Shown here: positions 26,461 through 45,425 of the stretch, piece by piece | How the letters are laid out: every line of letters begins with the position of its first letter | How positions within the stretch are numbered: position 1 is the stretch's first letter | Assembly: GCF_017591425.1 (NCBI RefSeq) | Contig: NW_024464918.1 | Location: 6,942,001-7,006,000 of the forward strand | Length of the DNA: 64,000 bases | Reading direction: 5' to 3' | Origin: Ochotona curzoniae | Taxonomy: Eukaryota; Chordata; Mammalia; Lagomorpha; Ochotonidae | Program-made: the position numbers and the translations under genes | Notes under the pieces: model-generated | Seen by the model: the letters and a program-made list of their open reading frames with translations, nothing else | Told to the model about the DNA's origin: nothing | Database searches by the model: none

Positions 26461-28574
26461 ACCCAGGCATGGCGAAACTTAGAACTGACCAAGGTGACGG
26501 TTGTCTTCCGCAACTGTCATTTTACTGTCTCACAGAAATGCATTAGTAAGAAGGATGAAGAGGCAGGCAGCAAACTCCAGTGGAGACTGGCAGGTTTTCA
26601 AAATAATGCCATCTTCTTTTTCAAAGGTATAGACAAAGCCTTTGTAAAAGTGATTGTGTAGTCGAATGGGGTGCAGACAGGGGTTCAGAAGACGGGAGCC
26701 CTTCAGGCAGGCATTGTGGGAAGAAAAGCTAACTCTGCCCCTCACGTGAACATTTGTGATATAACGTGTAGCTCCTGATCACCCAGGACATGGGCTGGCG
26801 AACTGCATAAAATCCCCAGATGTTTTATACATGCAGTCAAACAACTGCTGGGTAGAAGGATTGAGGGACTTTTTTTTTTCCTCCCAGAAGACATGTACAC
26901 CACCTGACTGAGTTGAAGTTGAGTCCCTGGCTTATCGCTGCTATAAAGAACCAAGGCAACCCTAATCTTGGAACTGATTCAAGAGGAATGAGAGGGAGTG
27001 AGAAAAGAGCCTAGGACAGTATGTTCTCAGAGACACCGACTGGGCGGCACCCTCAGACTGGAGAAACTGCAGGTTCTTCTGAAACTCAGAACACAGACTC
27101 CTCAAGAATACATCTGTGGTCTGTTGCCTGACAAACGCAGGCTAAAAAGAACTGACATTTTATTCTATTCAGCAGTAACACAATTTCCAAGCAACACAGC
27201 AAAGAAGCGTTTGCTCTTGGAGTACGCTCACGGAAACAAATCCCAACATTACAGAACTTCTCACGGACCTCTGTCTCCGCAAGATCAAGTCAAGCAGGTC
27301 AACCCTGAGAAACCTCTGCTTTGAAGCACAAACCCCAGTTCCATAATAAGGTTCTGTTAAAACAAATATTTGATCCCCTGGACAAGCTGGATATTTGGTA
27401 AAATGAGCAAGTTCAGTTTGGGGCCAGAGTGGCAGTTCATGTTTCTCTGTACGAATCAGATGCCAGTGCGCTGCAGAACAATGCTTACTTGGACATGGAG
27501 AGCCAGTAGATGTTACCGACCTGCTTGATGGGCTGGGGTAGTTTTGTGAAAGGGAGATTGACAGTGGAAGAAATGCTTTAATGAGCATTTTATTTTGAAA
27601 ATATTCTACTGTCCTTTAATTTAGCAGGTAGTGGTACTGGATAACAAAGGTATTGATGAAGAGCCTGGCTCACATCTATTTTGCTCTGCGTCTGCTTGGC
27701 AATGTGCCGAGATCTATACATACAACCCAAACAGACAGCTCCTAATTAGTGTTGCCATTTCATAAAGAAACTGAGCTATATAAAGGCTAGGAAATCTGGT
27801 AGATGGGAACTTAGGTAAAATTACACAAAAATCTGTATTTTCAAATGTTTCATTCTCATGCTTGTACTCTGAATTTACAAGAAATAGATATAGATAGATA
27901 TATCTCTACATCACTATTTTTCTTTTAACATACATGAATGGACAAAGAAGGAACTGAGGATTAAACCTACGCAAAGAAATTTTCCAATGCACAGAAAGTT
28001 TCCCTTGGTAAACTGGATATAAATTGGAAGTAAGGCGATCAGGTAAACAAGCCAGCAAAAGCCACCATTCCCTACGCTGTGTAATGCAGCAATGCAGCAT
28101 TGCCTGAAGGAAATACTGGGCTGTGTCTGTTCCTTTACCCTAAAGTCTTTATTGTACATTACAGGAGCTGACATTGAAAACCCATCTCGCAGACGAGAGA
28201 AAGGCTAGATTGCATTTGAGTGACCTGTTCCTAGGATTTTGAATCAAAAGTAATAAAATCCTAGAAATGGACAGGTCCTTAGAGATCATTCCACTCAAGT
28301 GTGATCTAAATTTGTTCAATAACAGACTGCATTCGTGATATTTGCAATATCTGCACTGTTATTTACTCAATATCTTCCTCTACATTTACTCAGTCCTAAC
28401 AATGCTACGTACTTTTGCCACATCCTTAAGCCATAATATCATCAAGAGTTTGATGTGCTGGCTATATTTTTCCCACATGTATTTTAGGAAAAAAGCCTAC
28501 ATGACTATTTAATAAAATCTACCTCTATTGCAAAGAAATGTGTATCATGTTGGTGGGTCATGCCCTGGAAGCCA

Positions 28575-28715
28575 ATTATGAAGTCCAACTCCACCATATA
28601 CTATGTGAAGAAACCAAAGTCAGGAAGGCTTGGTGATTTAACTCTTGGAGGGAGAGAGTACTGGGCAAGGTCAAGTCCAGAACACAGATGTCCTTCCTTG
28701 TTGGCCAAACTACTT
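28575..28715 (-). repeat. MIR-like fragment
   Basis: 'gaagaaaccaaagtcaggaa' followed by 'ggtgatttaactcttggagg' and 'caagtccagaacacagatgt' resembles the reversed MIR. Confidence 0.45.
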
Positions 28716-29232
28716 TTCACAACACCACAGTGAATCAGAATCCAAGCAAGGACAAAGATGTCCATCCCAAGAGCACTAAGGCAGTGTAGTTTTCTAAGTC
28801 ACTCTTTTTTTTTCCATCAACAGTTGTGCAAAGAATGTTGATTCTCTGTGGAAGTCCAAGCTGTGAACACTCATTATACTAAATGCTATGGAAATTTAGG
28901 TAATTCCTCCTCCGCCCACTCCCAACCCTTCCCTGCAAACCCAAACAGTTGCTATTCTCTTACAAATGTGCTTTCCTGTCTATTGATTCTGGAATCTTCC
29001 TTACCCTAACTCTCACCATGGGTTTATGTTTTGGGCAGACTGACTGACCTAGACTCAAAAAGAGAGAATTTCTGGGCACATGATAAGTCCTTATCTGCAA
29101 CATGAAGGCTTTCATTTTGTACAAATTGTGGGGGATAAAAAGTCCAGAGTTGAGCATCTTTCTCATTCTGCTAAAAGTCTGCCCATTATCCGTAACAGTG
29201 AAAGACCAGCATTTCAGGTTTTCATTAAACAT

Positions 29233-29301
29233 GAAAAAAGAAAAGAAAGAATGAAAGAGAGAAAGGAAAGAAAGGAAGGAAGGAAGAAAGAAAGAAAAAA
29301 G
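29233..29301 (+). repeat. GAAA/GGAA purine microsatellite
   Basis: About 68 bp of A and G only apart from one T, mostly GAAA and GGAA units. Confidence 0.9.
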
Positions 29302-32300
29302 GAACTCTGAGGACAGTTCCAGTAAGAGGCTCTAGAGGGACAGCTTAATTAACCAATCAGAGAATTAGCTGCTTCCACAGACCTGGTGATGGGGATGGTT
29401 CCACAGTGGCTCATTTCCTCTCAACTTGATCTCATTGTAGAGTCATGAGAGCTCAAATGTTCAAGGACAATAGCTACAAAAAAAAATTAGTCTCCAAAGT
29501 TCAGAGTGAAACTGGAATGAGATGCAGAGGCGGCTGTCCTCAGTTGAAGTAGGTTAATTCTGACAGCCGTTTTCTTCCCAGTCCGTTCCCTATTGTTCTG
29601 ACGCTCGCCCCTCCTGGACTGTGACCCTGTCTACTTCTGATGACAATCACTTAATCAGCACATCAGATTGTCGCACGGCTGCTTTTACCTTGGGTAAAGA
29701 TTCATTTTCCTTATTAACATCACAAGAACCTATTTCTTTCCCCAACCAATTAAAGAGGAAAAATAGAAGGGCCCAGTGCGATAGCAGGAAAAGAAAACTG
29801 TACTGACTTGCAGCACCTGGGCAGGTCACTCAGCCCCACACGGCCCTGGGAACTGAGTGCTGATGATTTAGCAACACAAGCAGAGGTCGGGGCCACGAGG
29901 ATAAAACACACAAGCTGGGGTAAGCTGTGTTCCAGATACCAACCAGCTCACTGGGAGTCAGGAGGCAAGCCACTGTTGGTAGATTTTGCATCTGCGTGTG
30001 CCAGGTGGTAGAACTCAGACAGGATGTCTGAACAAGTCTACTTGGAATTGTCCAGAGTTAGGCCTTAGCTTGCTCTATTAGCCTCCCTGGCAACATGAAT
30101 GCTGGTTTCTTCTTAGACGCTGCTTGCCAAGAAGCAACTTTATCTCTTCATAAGAGACACCCATCTGAGTCTGCTATATAGTTCACAGTGATTTTGGCCT
30201 GATAAGAATTCTACAGTTCCTTCACACCCTGCTGTTAGAGCTTTTGGATGACCTACCGATGTTAAAGCCCCAATATTCATGAGGTGTGGTGGCAGGTGAT
30301 AGGAGCATGGCAGGTGATAGGAACAACCACCCATTCCAATATTATCTTTAGAGAAGAAAATTATTCTAACTATACAATGTGCCTTCTGATTTATTCATAA
30401 GAGTAAACTACAGCCCATGCAGATAATGCTAAGATATTCCAAAGATACACATGAAATGTGGTTGTTGTGGATTCAAAACCTATTATATATGCGATTCTGT
30501 AGCCATACCTCATGTTTGACTTGCTAGCAAGGGAGGATGCAAAACGCACGGCTTGTTAAGAATATGGTCTGCCAAAAACTAAGCTCTACCAGTTACCAAT
30601 GAAATGTTATACCTCCTACTGTATTTAAATCTTTAGCAATATGTATTACACTTCCAAATGTAAATAATTTGGTTGTAAATTCCAGAAATGCATTTGGCCA
30701 AACACAGATAGATCCTGAGTTTTAGAAGCCTGCGCTTTTATCCTCATTCTGGCACCCCTCCCCCATCCCCATCTGTCATCCGGCTTCCTTCAGTACAATC
30801 AATGTAATCCACAAGAGCCGACATGAATTGTTCAGCTGACTATTTGCAATGACCCCCAAGAAAGTCACTTCACTGTGACCTTTTCAAAAGAGGTCATGGA
30901 CAACCCAAGTGCCCGACACTAACTACCCACAATTCTACCTTACCTCAAATTTCCCAGGGCATTGTTTGCCGACTGGGTGCCATTTCATTCTTATTTATTT
31001 TCTATTTTCAAAAAAAAAAAAAAAGCCAGCATTTGAGGCTCTGCGGTGGAAGGACCAAAGAGCCTCGCTTTCCTCTCTGTCAGTATCCCAGAGGAGGAGG
31101 ACCGATGGTGAGCTTGTAAATTGTGGCATTTACTTTAAATGAAATGACAGGAGTATCTGCTCAAACTAAAGACTAAAACTCCTCTAGCTCTGGGGGCTAG
31201 AGGTTGGAAGCGTAAGAAGCAATTATGCGCATATGAACATCCCTCTGGTTTTGGAAGAGCGTATCTCACCAACCAAGGTGTGTCCCACTGAACACAGCTA
31301 GGAGAAGAGAGGACGCGTCCTACTAATAAAACCACCGGGTCTTAATTACTCCTAAGAAGAGGCTGTGGTGCTCCAGATCTCTGTAATTTACATAGCACAC
31401 ATTCTATAAAGACATGGGCGATGTTCCTGCAGCCACCCTTACCTCGCTTTGAGATTTCTGTTCGGCACTTCTATTTGCGCTTGCTCTATGTCTCTCAAGA
31501 GCGCATGTCTGTCAGCTCACAGAGATGTGCAATTTGAACCAAACGTTTCTGGCAGTATAAACACCTTTCCCCAACCCATCTCGCCTACAAGGCTGGAGGT
31601 ATCACCAAAATCTCTGTGCTCTCTTGCTGGCCACATCCCTGCCGTTGTCTAATGAGACCCAACTGGTTGTCTTCCCATCACACTTTGAAAGGCCCTGGGA
31701 TGGGTGGGGGGACACTTCAACTCCTCTACTGCTTTCTTTCCACTCCCAATCTGTGATATTTGGATTTGCCTTTCTCTTGGCCTAAATCCCTTCAAACCAC
31801 AAACACTGTCCTTTTCCTAATGAGAATGTTAATCTGCCTTTCCCTTCTCCTTCCAGTTGGATATGTGCAACTCTGTGATCCAGGGGCCCCTTGATTTTTC
31901 TCTATTAGAAAATCCAGATAACAAAATCCTATGGAGGCCAAGCCCTCCATCATGGCTACTAACGGCTGAGTGGGAACAAGGAAGCTGATCAGACATCCAC
32001 ACATGGGCGTGGCTCTCCTCCACTGATGCTAATTATAGACACTGAAATTTGCATTTCCCAGAATTGTCACATCTCTCAATCCTTAAAAAAATGTAAACAT
32101 TATTCTTAGGTTGTAAGCCATAGAAAGACAGGCAGCAGACCAGAGCCGGCCGACTGGTTACAGTTATCCAAGTCTTGCCCCAGTGCATCTGGACTGCCCT
32201 TTTAGGAGCTATTTCCAGGGTGAAGAGAGGTTGCAGGAAGGAAAGAAGGGAGAAGAAAGTCACTGTAGGGACACTAACCATGTGCCCGTGCTTTCATCTA

Positions 32301-33611
32301 GCCTACATGTACAAAAGGCAGAGTAAAGGGAGGGGAGATTAGATAGTATGAATGGAGAGAAAGTAGGATTGTCTACCAAAGGGTATTGATTGGCAAGAGG
32401 GTAGACTGTGGTTTGTAGAGTTATGGAGGTGGGGGAAAGTCTTCATTTATGCCTCACTGGGCATGCAAAAGTACATCAAGAAGACTGGCCTGGCAGAGGG
32501 GATGCGGTTGGTAAGAACTGCCTTGGCACTGGGCTGTGCACCTCCCTCCCTTGAAAGTCTTCAGAATGATCCCTCAGACTCGGCAGGGAATTGAAGATGA
32601 AAGCGGCTGCAGGCGAAGCAGAACCTGGAGCGTCATTGAGAGATTGTAAAAACAATGCACTGCCACCAGACTGTCCCAGCAGGGTCACAGTGCTAGGGGT
32701 GTGGCCCCAGTTGCCATGCTGCCCCTTAGGTACCCAATTAGAACAGTGGGAAATTTAAACACAGTTCTGCCCTGTGTCTGTGTAACCAGTGCCCCAAAAT
32801 GAACAGCATGGGAAACTGCTCCTGGGTCAGCCCTGGGCAAGCTCTTGGCTCTCCCTCTCACTTCAAGTGCATGTTCTGTGGCTGAGATTTGGGGCACTAG
32901 ACCTACCAGACAGGAAGGCCCCATACTCTTTGGCTGGAATCAACGGACTCTAGGAAGCAACAGTAGTTTAGTGGAAAACTTCCCTGTGAGCTTCTATGCA
33001 GCCATGTGGATTAGCCAAGCTGGCATGAAATGAATTCTTGGCTAGATTTCAGGAGATAACAAAAGCATTAAGTGAGGTAAAAGAATGTTAAAGTGGAAAA
33101 AAAAAAAGGGAAATGTTTGAGTGGGCAACTTTGTAATCTCAACGGTCTGGGAGATATGAAATGACAAAGGCATCAGCTGCAAACTCCTCTATTAAACAGG
33201 TAATTAGGTGCATCCAATCTCAGCTTCTCTTATTCTAAACCACTGTTATGACAAAAACAGAAACAAAAAATGAGGAAATGTCACAACAATTACTTCTTAA
33301 CAAAGAGGACCAGGAGCTCCACAATGGAGATTTGGCAAAGGGAGAAGATGCTCAAATTGAGGACCGTGTTCCTGGTCTCACAGCAAACTGGGGAACTTGG
33401 CCTGTGTCTTATCCAGCCTCAAACAGGGTGTGTTTACCCCGCTGCCAGCAAAAAGGGATCCAGTGACCAAGCCAGAGCAGACAGTATTTGAAAACGGAAC
33501 ATTTGTAAACCACAGTCATGTAAGGTGCTTGAAGTCCCAGGCCCCTGGTGACAATTTCCCATGCATGTGCATTTTTCCTCCCAGGATCAGTGATTTCAAT
33601 GGCTTTTCTTA

Positions 33612-34058
<447 letters not shown>

Positions 34059-34215
34059 TCAACACAACAGCTGGGCGAAACCCTCCACTGGAGGGGGGTC
34101 AGACCATGCACACGGCCCGGGCTCCTGCAGCAGGCCCCAAGGCTCAGCAGCTATGTCACGAGTGGAGCCTTGCCACGCCACTGGCTAGGAATCACTTTCC
34201 AGTCATGTGTTCTTC

Positions 34216-34405
34216 TACAGTGGTGGTTCTCAAAGTGCAGCTGCTGGGGAGGTGGCATCACCATCACCTGGGGACTCGTTACAAAAGCAAATCCTCTAGC
34301 CACAGGCAGAGCAAATGGAATAGAAACTCGAGGGTGCGATGGGGCACACAGATCCATTGCCTCAAGTCCTCTGGGTGGTTCTGCTATACTTCCCTGGAGT
34401 GTGGC
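34216..34405 (+). mobile_element. MER5A-type DNA transposon fossil
   Basis: 'cagtggtggttctcaaagtg', 'atcaccatcacctggggact' and 'caaaagcaaatcctctagcc' match the 5' half of MER5A. It lies in the short intron just upstream of the EGF6-7 exon. Confidence 0.7.
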
Positions 34406-35107
34406 AGCCACTCGGCCAGAGTCCAAGACCATCCCAAGGAGAGGTGAGGCAGTGGCTTTCATTTGGCCAAGCTGACCAGCAGGTACCCAATGGATCAAAG
34501 ATGATATGGATCCCCCAACCCTGCCCAGCTGGGATTCTTCCCTTTTGGAGAGCCTGAGCTGACTAGGCCCAGGAAACCGGTTTGGGATGCACTTCTTCAA
34601 TCCCAACCTGACTGCACAATCCCCCTGCGATCCACTACGGCACCTGGGCGGACAACAAGGAGGACCGCCGTGACCTGTGCTGCATTTACACAGACTCTTT
34701 CTCAAAGGAGCTCAAAGTCTTTTGTGCTAGGGGAGGAGACAGACAGACAGATATGCACTCTCTGGCGTTCCAGACCTCTCACGCGAGGACAAGCACGTGC
34801 CAGACACTCATCCTTCCAACAGCCTACTGAGGGAGGCCTGGCTCATCATGCCAGGGGAAGGTCTCAGGCCAGGGCAGTGGGTGACTCGGTGCAAGCCACC
34901 CAGCATGTCAGTTGCTTGGATCTAAACTCCCCGCCTCCCGCCATCCGCTGCAGAGCTCTGCCAAGGCTGCCGGCATCAGAGTTGAAGCTAGAGTCAAGGG
35001 GGTTGAGTAGAGATCCCAAAATAGCCCCCTTTTAACTGACTCTGTTGGGCATGAAATATTCATCTCTTCCCCACTGTAGGCAGAGCTACGCATAGATTCT
35101 GTTCCTG

Positions 35108-35121
35108 ATTGCCATGGCAAT
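35108..35121. promoter_or_regulatory. Perfect palindrome resembling an X-box
   Basis: attgccatggcaat is a perfect 14-bp palindrome. It differs from the canonical RFX site gttgccatggcaac only at the outer bases. Confidence 0.35.
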
Positions 35122-35673
35122 TTGACGCTGTCGCGCTACCCAGAAGAAGGGGCTGGCTGATGACGGCTTGCTTGGATAGGCACTTGTCAGTGTGAAGGGA
35201 ACCTTTCTCGGCAAGGTTGGAACTGGCTTGAACTGTTGAACCGTTCCATTTTTAAGGTCACTCAGGAGGTAAGGCACACACTCTTCATTTTTCAGAAAAC
35301 AAAGTGTATAGCACGACTTCACCATTCTGCTGTCAGTGGAGCATCGCTGAGCTTGACAGCATGTTAACGCAGCACCCCGAGGGAACGTCTCTTCTGCGCT
35401 ATAGGACATTCTATTCAGTTCACCTGGGACCAAAAGGGTCGGACTTGTTTCCTAGTATCTTTCGAGAGTGTGCACACAAGGAAGGCTACAGTGCAGATGG
35501 AAGCCTCCCTCTTGGGCCTCATGTCCATTTGTGGGGAGGGAACCAACGAGGCACGAGAACCCACACAGTATCGTATTTTTTTCTCAAGTATTACAGATAT
35601 CACAACTGAAGAGAAGAGAGTGAGAAATGCACTTGTGACTGATCCAAGGCACCCGATCCCCAGCTAAACATCA

Positions 35674-40942
<5,269 letters not shown>

Positions 40943-41382
40943 TCATGAGGGCTGTGGCAAAGACTCAAGGGCTGTTGCAGTCAAAAGGAGGAGCCAGCCT
41001 TGCGCATCCTGGCTTTGCTGATAAGGAGCTAAGCTGGGGCCTTTTAGCCATGGAGATGCAGAGCTTGCTTCCAAAAAATAACAACAAAATGTTGCCAGTA
41101 ACAGACACTTCCACCAACGAAACCCATACTGAGTGTCAGGCAATGGTGGTGAACATGCTAGGTACATTTTATCACCTAATTATCATAGTCTGTTTATGGA
41201 TAACGAGGGGCGGATGCTCTCAACACACCCATTTCACATGTGAAATTTACACAGGTGAGATTTCTTGTCTGGCCTCACGAAGCTCACCAGCAGACTACCC
41301 AGAAGGAAACCACTCTGGACACTCTAATGTCATGTCCTTAATTCAGCAGCACAATCCATTTTGCTGGTTATCTTATTTATGG

Positions 41383-41590
41383 GGCTGGAGCTCTGATGCA
41401 GGGTGTTAACCCACCACTAGTATCCTATATGAGGGTTAGTTTGAGTCCTGGTTTCTCTACTTCCCATCTGGCTTCCTGCTAATGTTCTTACAAAAGCAGC
41501 AAAATACGGCTGAAATGCTTGGGCACCTGCCACCCATGTCAGAGATCTGGATGTAATTCTGGATTCCTGGAGGCTTTGGTTGACTTCAGC
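41383..41590 (+). repeat. CSINE, 3'-truncated, left half of an inverted pair
   Basis: Direct copy: 'ggggctggagctctgatgca' head, 'agtttgagtcctggtttctc' B-box region and 'ttgggcacctgccacccatg'. It breaks off near 41590, where a reverse copy begins. Confidence 0.75.
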
Positions 41591-41881
41591 CAAGGGAGGG
41601 AGATACACACATACCACACAACCCTTCTATCAGCTGGTCCACTCCCCAAATGGCCACGGGGATTGGGCCAGGTTGAAGTCAGAAGCCTAGAACTCCATCC
41701 AAGTCTTCCTCATGAGCGCAGCAGCTCAAGGACTTCAGGCCAGTCTCTGTTGCTTTCTCATGCTTTTCATCTGGGAGCTGGATTGGAAGTGGAGCAGTGG
41801 GGACTGGAAGCAGAACTCACAAGGGATGCCAGTGTCACAGGCAAGTGGCACCTTAATCCTCTGCACAATGACGGCCCCTTG
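41591..41881 (-). repeat. CSINE, reverse, right half of an inverted pair
   Basis: Reverse copy: 'ctggtccactccccaaatgg', 'gggagctggattggaagtgg' and 'acaatgacggcccc' at the reversed head. It directly abuts the plus-strand copy at 41383-41590. Confidence 0.8.
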
Positions 41882-42585
41882 CTGACCAGTCCAGCCTCAG
41901 ATGAGTTGATGCTTGTTCCTGCTAAGTTTACCTTCCTTACAAAGGAGTGGAGAGGTGGGTGGAGGTACGAAATCTCTCTACAATCTTCCTACACCTTGAA
42001 AAAATAATTGTGCTGACTTAATGTGCAGTCAAGGGTAAAGATGATATGTCCCTGGCTTGTATGGGACATACAAATGGGAAAAAAAAAAAAGAGGCCAGCT
42101 GAAGGAGTACAACCCCAGGCAGCTCAGCTGAGACCCCATCACATCGATGCAAGAGAAGTTTGAGAATTTGGTAGGGTGTGTCTCAGATGAGATCACCCAA
42201 AGATTGTACCAGTTTGGCCTCTGCAGTGCCACTTTGCTACTAGGGAACTTAATAAGAATAGAGTGGTGGCCCACTAGGCTGTGGACTTCTGCACTCATTC
42301 AAATTTCAACCTGTCTTCTCATTAGAGTCCAACAGGAGAACACTGCTCTGGCTAACGAGCTGCCACTCAGACACCTTCAAAAGTGGCCCAAGGAGATGCT
42401 CCAGTCATTCCTGGCAGTGGAACCACACACTGTGTGAATTCCATGTGTGTGCACATACTTGCTCAACCAGGATTACTTCTGTGCCAATACAGTGACAGCA
42501 TAGTTTATCATATTATCTCCTAATCAACTGCTCCATCCCAGCTTGTTAATTTCTTTTTCTTGTGCTTCTGTTTAGCTTTGTAAAC

Positions 42586-42862
42586 TTTTCATTTATTTGA
42601 GAAACAGAAAGCTTGCATGGTTTACTCCCCAAATAAACGCAATGGTCTTGGCCAGGCTGAAGCTGGGTGAGAATGGGGAACTCCACCCGGGTCTACCCTG
42701 TGGGTGGCAGGAACCCAGTTACTTGAGCTATCACTGCCTCCCTCCCAGGGTGCACGTCAGCAGGAAGCTGGAATATGGAGCAAGCTAAAATACTTAAGAA
42801 CTTGGAAATGGGATGTGGTTGTGGAAACCAGCATCGTGAAAAGCCAGGCCAAATGCCCACTC
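42586..42862 (-). repeat. CSINE, reverse, diverged
   Basis: 'tttcatttatttgagaaaca' tail, 'tggtttactccccaaataaa', 'tcagcaggaagctggaatat' and 'aaaagccaggccaaatgccc' at the reversed head. Confidence 0.75.
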
Positions 42863-43016
42863 TCTATTTCGTTTTTGTAGTAATTAACTTTCCTCCGTAA
42901 GTGTCTAATTTACTAAAGATATAACAAGCTTCTCAAGGACAGGAACTATGTTTATCATTGTTGATTTCCTTCAAGTGTTACATCTATCAATGTTGGCTTG
43001 ATTAAGTAAATATCAG

Positions 43017-43129
43017 AAGGTACTTCAAAAGGCTAATGGAAAGACGAAATTGAGATAAGATCATTTTGTTGAAAAAAAAATGTAAAGTCCTTGCATAGTT
43101 TTCTTGTAATATGCATTTTCTGTGAACTT
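43017..43129. mobile_element. Palindromic-ended repeat, copy 2
   Basis: It starts 'ggtacttcaaaaggctaatg', has 'gtccttgcatagttttcttg' in the middle and ends 'gcattttctgtgaactttaa'. A CSINE follows immediately. 'tttcatgaacttttaaaa' just after the CSINE may be the displaced end of this element. Confidence 0.45.
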
Positions 43130-43132
43130 TAA

Positions 43133-43454
43133 AACATTTTACTGTATTTGAAAGGCAGAGTTATAGAAAGAGAGGCAAAGACACAGAGAAATCTCTATCC
43201 ACTGGTTGAATCCCCAGTCATGACAGTTGGGGCTGAGTTGGGCCAAAGCCAGGAACTCCATCTTGATCTCCTATGTTGGAGCAGGGGGCCCAAACACTGG
43301 GGCCATTCATTCTCTGCTGCTTTCCCAGGTTCATGAGTAGAGAGCTGGGTTGGAAGCAGAGCAGCTGACACATGAACCAGCGTTCTGACATGTGATATGG
43401 GACATGTCAGGTTGTGGCTTAAACATGTCAGGTTGTGTCATAATGCTGGCCCTT
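43133..43454 (-). repeat. CSINE, reverse
   Basis: 'gtatttgaaaggcagagtta' tail, 'ccaaagccaggaactccatc', 'agagagctgggttggaagca' and terminal 'ataatgctggccc'. It carries an internal duplication of 'acatgtcaggttgtg' near 43402-43437. It lies at the edge of a palindromic-ended repeat (43017-43129). Confidence 0.85.
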
Positions 43455-45249
43455 TCATGAACTTTTAAAATTCCTATTTTGTGTAGCCTATGCTCCTGAC
43501 ACACAGATTCCCAAAGGACGTTATGGGAACACACTAAGGAAGTGGCTATTGATGGAAGAGGTAGGAGAGTAGATTCTGGAGTGAACTTTGGATTGTACAC
43601 AAATGCCTTTTTTTTTTCCTGGAGGAAGTGGATACTTTAGTATAATTGCAATCTGACTCAAAATTAAGAATCTCACAGTTCACATGCGACTGAGAGGTTA
43701 TTTCCCCCACCCCCCAGAATTATTTACATCAGCACAGGTGCAAGGATGATTTGGCGTACCACTCCAAGTAGAATTCATCCTTAAGAGTCTACCAGATGAG
43801 AATAATGAGTTCAAAAGTGAGAACATCAGGATACTCATGGATTTCAGCAGAACTCTCTCTAAACCTAGGAATGTCCTTTTATTGTTCAAGATGTTTAAGC
43901 ACAGGATTCTGCCCGGAGTTACTACAGATCCTGAAGATCTTAAAGAGGGTGAAGGGAAAAAGCTTTGAAGCCACAGTGCTCATGACTCAAACTGGAAATC
44001 ATCCTAGCTCACAGGATGAGAATTCATAGACGTTCTTCAAGCTTTGAGAGGGATGTGGAGAGAAAGTACATTTGTCTCTCGTCTGCTCCTCCTGAAACTC
44101 ATGCCAGGTTCAAGGTCAGGGAAGCCAACTGTGTGTCCATGCACTTCCATTCTCCCTTCCTGTACTTCAGCAGGCATCATTCCTTGATCATGGCATTGGT
44201 ACCTCCGAGTCTAGACACAGCCATCAGAGGCCTTCTGGGGATGGGATCTGTAAGGTGGCAGCACTGGCATCTAACAGAATAACTACTGACCCAGGCAATA
44301 CTGCAAATACTTCCTAGTGGGAAGACTGAGGCCACGCCATTTCTCAGTCACCTTCCATTCCTGCACATAGAAATGATACGAGGATGAGTAGGGCTACACA
44401 GCGTGTGCTCACATGAGTTTCAAGGGCTGTCGTCAAACTGAGGTTTAAACATTGGCAGAATTGTCATGGACAGCTGAGACAACTACATCACACCACAACG
44501 TTTGGTCCCCTAGCGCACCCTCCTTCATCCCAACAGGTAGAGCAGCGTATCAGATAAGGTGCAAGACATTACTTTCTTTATTAATTGACAAAATATAGTT
44601 AGGGTTATTTTCTTCACTCAGAGTGAACCTCTTAAACTCCACATGTTAGAAAAAAGAATTGTCTGGAAGCTAAGGATGGATTTTATTTAAAATTAGGTAC
44701 CTGGGAAATCAAATTTACAATGTGACCTACTTACATTACTCAGGGGGAAGCAAAAGGAAAACAGTCAGGTCAGAGAGTTCTCCACATTCTAAATGCAGCC
44801 TTTCCTTCAGTGTGTTTGCAACATGCTCGCTGGGAGTGCGGTCAAACATGCCAAACACTGTAATCTGTGCTGGAAAGCAGGACACTGGGTGGGCTTCGCT
44901 GATGCCACTTACGAAAGGGGAAGGGAGGCTAATCTGATGAATGCAACTCTCTGGCAATCCATTTGCCACCCAGGCAAATGTACAGACAGGCCGGGTGAGC
45001 GCCCTCCAGTGGTCACAGGACTGTCCTGCATGAAGAGCACCTTCCCTCTGGAGGAATGGATTCCATCTGCACAGTTCATCCCAGATGCTTAAACCTAAGG
45101 GCTCAGCCTGCTGTTTGTGGGAGATGCTGGAGGTGACGTGGGCACTCTCCTGTGGTGCAATCCACTTTTTAAAAAAAATGATAGGTTATGGAAATATAGT
45201 TTGAATTATATGTACACCTTATCAAAAGTACTATGGAGAAGAAATGATA

Positions 45250-45360
45250 AAAACAGCAAGGGTGTGGGTGCCACAAAGATTTAGTTTCATGACTCAACTC
45301 ATTTACTAGCTATGGGACTTTGGGCAAGATTACTAAATGTCTTGCAGAACCAATTTCCCC
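45250..45360 (+). repeat. MIR fragment
   Basis: 'tttactagctatgggacttt' and 'gggcaagattactaaatgtc' match the MIR A/B-box-to-core region. It runs into the CAAAA-rich repeat at 45365. Confidence 0.6.
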
Positions 45361-45364
45361 TTTC

Positions 45365-45425
45365 AAAACAAAACAAAGCAAAACAAAAAACCAGAAACAA
45401 CAACAACAAACAAAAACAAAACAAA
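45365..45425 (+). repeat. CAAAA/CAA low-complexity repeat
   Basis: CAAAA units with CAA triplets in the middle, directly following a MIR. Confidence 0.85.

Noticed and set aside
29233..29301. CRISPR-like or satellite array
   Set aside because: It is a simple purine microsatellite without spacer structure; the genome is mammalian.
34151..34705. 184-codon minus-strand open frame, the longest in the window
   Set aside because: It lies entirely in the 1.7-kb intron, crosses a MER5A fossil, lacks family motifs and is not bounded by matching splice signals.
41519..42007. 162-codon plus-strand open frame
   Set aside because: It is the inverted CSINE pair read through.
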